A stretch of DNA of 64,000 bases from assembly GCF_003384725.1 (NCBI RefSeq), contig NZ_QNVV01000006.1, positions 124,001-188,000 on the forward strand, in the 5' to 3' direction. Of the stretch, positions 62,322 to 64,000 are shown in pieces; positions within the stretch are counted from its first letter, which is position 1, and every line of letters starts with the position of its first letter. A program made the translations under genes and the position numbers. The notes under the pieces were generated by a model. The model searched no databases and was not told where the DNA came from. It saw only the letters and a program-made list of their open reading frames with translations. The DNA comes from Chryseobacterium pennipullorum (GTDB lineage: Bacteria; Bacteroidota; Bacteroidia; Flavobacteriales; Weeksellaceae).

Positions 62322-63746
62322 TTAGTTTTTATCCCAGAACAGTTTTGTCTGCTGCTGATCTCCTCCAATAGCAGAAGAAGCCTGCTGATAATTAGCACCA
62401 TTCAAATTCGATTCAGTCACAGGATACGTGAATCTCTTAGGAACAGGCCTTTCGGTTTCTGCCGGAAGCCTTAATGCTGGAGCATCATACTTTCTATAGA
62501 CAGACCAAGCTTCAAAACCTCTATTGTACATGGCAATCCAAAACTGTTTTCCAATTTTTTCTCTCCAGGTACCTGCTGCAGTAGCATAGTTAACATCCGG
62601 CCTTGCAAGATAGGTTGTTATATCATCTTTTGCAATGCCCCAATATTCCATACTCGCTGTAATTGCTTGTTTATAATAATCTGCCGAAGATAAACTCACA
62701 TTATATCCTCTTTCTTTAGCTTCAGCCAATAAGAAAGATATTTCAGAGTAATCCATCAGGTCACCTTTCAGATCTTGTAAAAAGAAGCCTGTACCAATAT
62801 GCGTAAAATCAGCATAATCATTAAGGCTGCCATATACCCCCCCTACATATGGTGTTTTATTGTTATCAAAGAATACAGTTCTTCTTGGGTCATTCAATCC
62901 ATTTAAATAATCAACAAATGTATCTGCAGGTACAAAATCCTGTCTACCACTTAAAACCAGATCCGCATATAATGGATTGGCATTAGCAGTATTGGCCTCA
63001 TATTTAAGAATGAAATTATCCTCATTAGAAGCAATCAATCCATTATTATATGCTGCTTCTGCTTCTGCTTTAGATAAAGCAGGATCCGAATCAGCAATTC
63101 TCATAGCCAATTTAAACCTAAGGGACGCAGCCAATTTTTTCCACTTAGCCATATCTCCATCATAAATAAAGTCTACACCCAACCCTGAATAAGCCGGATC
63201 AATATCATTGTAAGCTGCTTTTGTTTTTAATAAAAGATCTTTATAAATCGTAAAGGCATCATCATATGCCGGAGTTGTATTTTCAACCCCCTGCAGAGCC
63301 TTTGAGTAAGGAATATTTCCAAACAAATCTACCAATTGCTGCCAGGTATATACCTCGACAAGAGTAATAAATGCAGCCTGGTTCTTCTTTTCACCGGGTG
63401 TAAGAACGTCATCAGCCATCACAGACTCCTTTGCTTTCTTTAAGTCATACAGGACATTCCCATACATGGTATTCCAGTGCGCATCAGGAATACCTCTGTT
63501 TCTGATATCATAATTGGTTTCAGTAACATATTGAGTTTCTGTCCAGTGTTGTGCAACCAATCTGAAAATATTATTGTTAACACTGGTACTTCCCATTTGA
63601 TCAAATAAACTCTTTACTCCATTGGTAAACAGAAAACTACCAGGTACTTCGTTTGCATTTTTAGGATCTACATTCATAGTATCAAAACTCTCAGAGCATG
63701 AAGCCAGAGAAAAGGCGATGAGAGATCCTATTATTATTTTTTTCAT
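62322..63746 (-). CDS. SusD/RagB-like nutrient-binding lipoprotein (pair 2)
   Basis: The 474-residue lipoprotein (MKKIIIGSLIAFSLASCSES) is a clear paralogue of the one at 57515: same SusD-like_2 layout with LVEVYTWQQLVDLFGNIPYS, YDDAFTIYKDLLLKTKAAYN, WKKLAASLRFKLAMRIADSD and an identical C-terminal TKLFWDKN. Ligand residues differ enough that the two may take different substrates. Its SusC partner lies 12 nt upstream. Confidence 0.92.
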   Translation of the reverse strand: MKKIIIGSLIAFSLASCSESFDTMNVDPKNANEVPGSFLFTNGVKSLFDQMGSTSVNNNIFRLVAQHWTETQYVTETNYDIRNRGIPDAHWNTMYGNVLYDLKKAKESVMADDVLTPGEKKNQAAFITLVEVYTWQQLVDLFGNIPYSKALQGVENTTPAYDDAFTIYKDLLLKTKAAYNDIDPAYSGLGVDFIYDGDMAKWKKLAASLRFKLAMRIADSDPALSKAEAEAAYNNGLIASNEDNFILKYEANTANANPLYADLVLSGRQDFVPADTFVDYLNGLNDPRRTVFFDNNKTPYVGGVYGSLNDYADFTHIGTGFFLQDLKGDLMDYSEISFLLAEAKERGYNVSLSSADYYKQAITASMEYWGIAKDDITTYLARPDVNYATAAGTWREKIGKQFWIAMYNRGFEAWSVYRKYDAPALRLPAETERPVPKRFTYPVTESNLNGANYQQASSAIGGDQQQTKLFWDKN

Positions 63747-63758
63747 AATTCTTCTTTT

Positions 63759-64000
63759 TTAAAATTCTACTTTTATACTTGCACCAATCTCTCTATATGA
63801 TGGATGAGCACCATTCTGGAAACCAGAAGCATTTCCTGCTGTCATCAATGATTCAGGATCTGAATATGGTAAATTCTTGTGAATAATCCATAAATTTCTT
63901 CCAATAATAGAAAGCGTCATGCTGTCAATAAAACTATTGCCAAGCATTTCTTTAGGTAGTTTATAGGAAAGCGAAACATTTCTCAATTTAACAAAAGATC
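63759..64000 (-). CDS. SusC/RagA-like TonB-dependent transporter (pair 2), C-terminal end
   Basis: Only the last ~80 codons are in the window; the gene continues beyond the right edge. The visible end (VRNVSLSYKLPKEMLGN-type strand, MTLSIIGRNLWIIHKNLPYS, EIGASIKVEF) is the closing strand region of a SusC barrel and is closely similar to the end of the pair 1 transporter. The frame is open through the edge. Confidence 0.9.
   Translation of the reverse strand, partial: SFVKLRNVSLSYKLPKEMLGNSFIDSMTLSIIGRNLWIIHKNLPYSDPESLMTAGNASGFQNGAHPSYREIGASIKVEF

Overview
The window looks like the chromosome of a Chryseobacterium-type flavobacterium (Bacteroidota, Weeksellaceae). The reasons are its low G+C, promoters with a TAnnTTTG -7 box, a T9SS sorting domain, SusC/SusD pairs, a fused CcoN-CcoO oxidase, a tamL-tamB pair and an SpvB-type Rhs protein. 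No rRNA, CRISPR array or complete insertion sequence was seen. There is one tRNA (Gln, UUG).

Layout. 0-9 kb: the start of an HMG-CoA reductase gene; both halves of a putative radical-SAM DNA modification/repair pair, separated by three opposed genes; a 0.6-kb non-coding stretch carrying six co-oriented perfect DnaA boxes; an AlkC/AlkD-like protein and an HxlR regulator. 9-20 kb: rightward housekeeping genes (pfkA, gap, recA, htpG) mixed with lineage-specific proteins. 20-26 kb: mainly leftward genes (hydrolase, alkyltransferase-like protein, deoxyhypusine-synthase-like enzyme, Rnk/GreA-like factor, outer-membrane protein, arfB, menE) and tRNA-Gln. 26.7-38.6 kb: accessory region, all leftward. 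It holds a 2283-residue Rhs/SpvB protein ending in an HExxH metallopeptidase-like tip, a translationally coupled candidate immunity gene, a T9SS-sorted protein, two mosaic coiled-coil surface paralogues, a TonB-domain protein, and a frameshifted fragment with an overlapping lipoprotein bracketed by 57-bp direct repeats. 38.7-43.6 kb: HdeD-like protein, agmatine deiminase operon, amino-acid permease, small XRE regulator. 43.8-57.4 kb: cbb3 oxidase (ccoNO, ccoP), then tamB-tamL-brkB, then argS. 57.5-64 kb: two tandem SusC/SusD operons, the second cut by the window end.

Two places stand out. The first is 6371-6976. Six copies of TTGTGGATAACTTTT lie 108-124 bp apart with unique sequence between them, next to an AT-rich stretch. 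Several housekeeping genes run away from it on the right and mostly minus-strand genes lie on its left, so it is a candidate oriC or DnaA-titration locus. The second is 26.7-38.7 kb, a polymorphic-toxin locus with a predicted metallopeptidase effector, a candidate immunity gene and a decayed satellite cassette. Gene functions here come from recognisable motifs and family resemblance read by eye; no database search was run.
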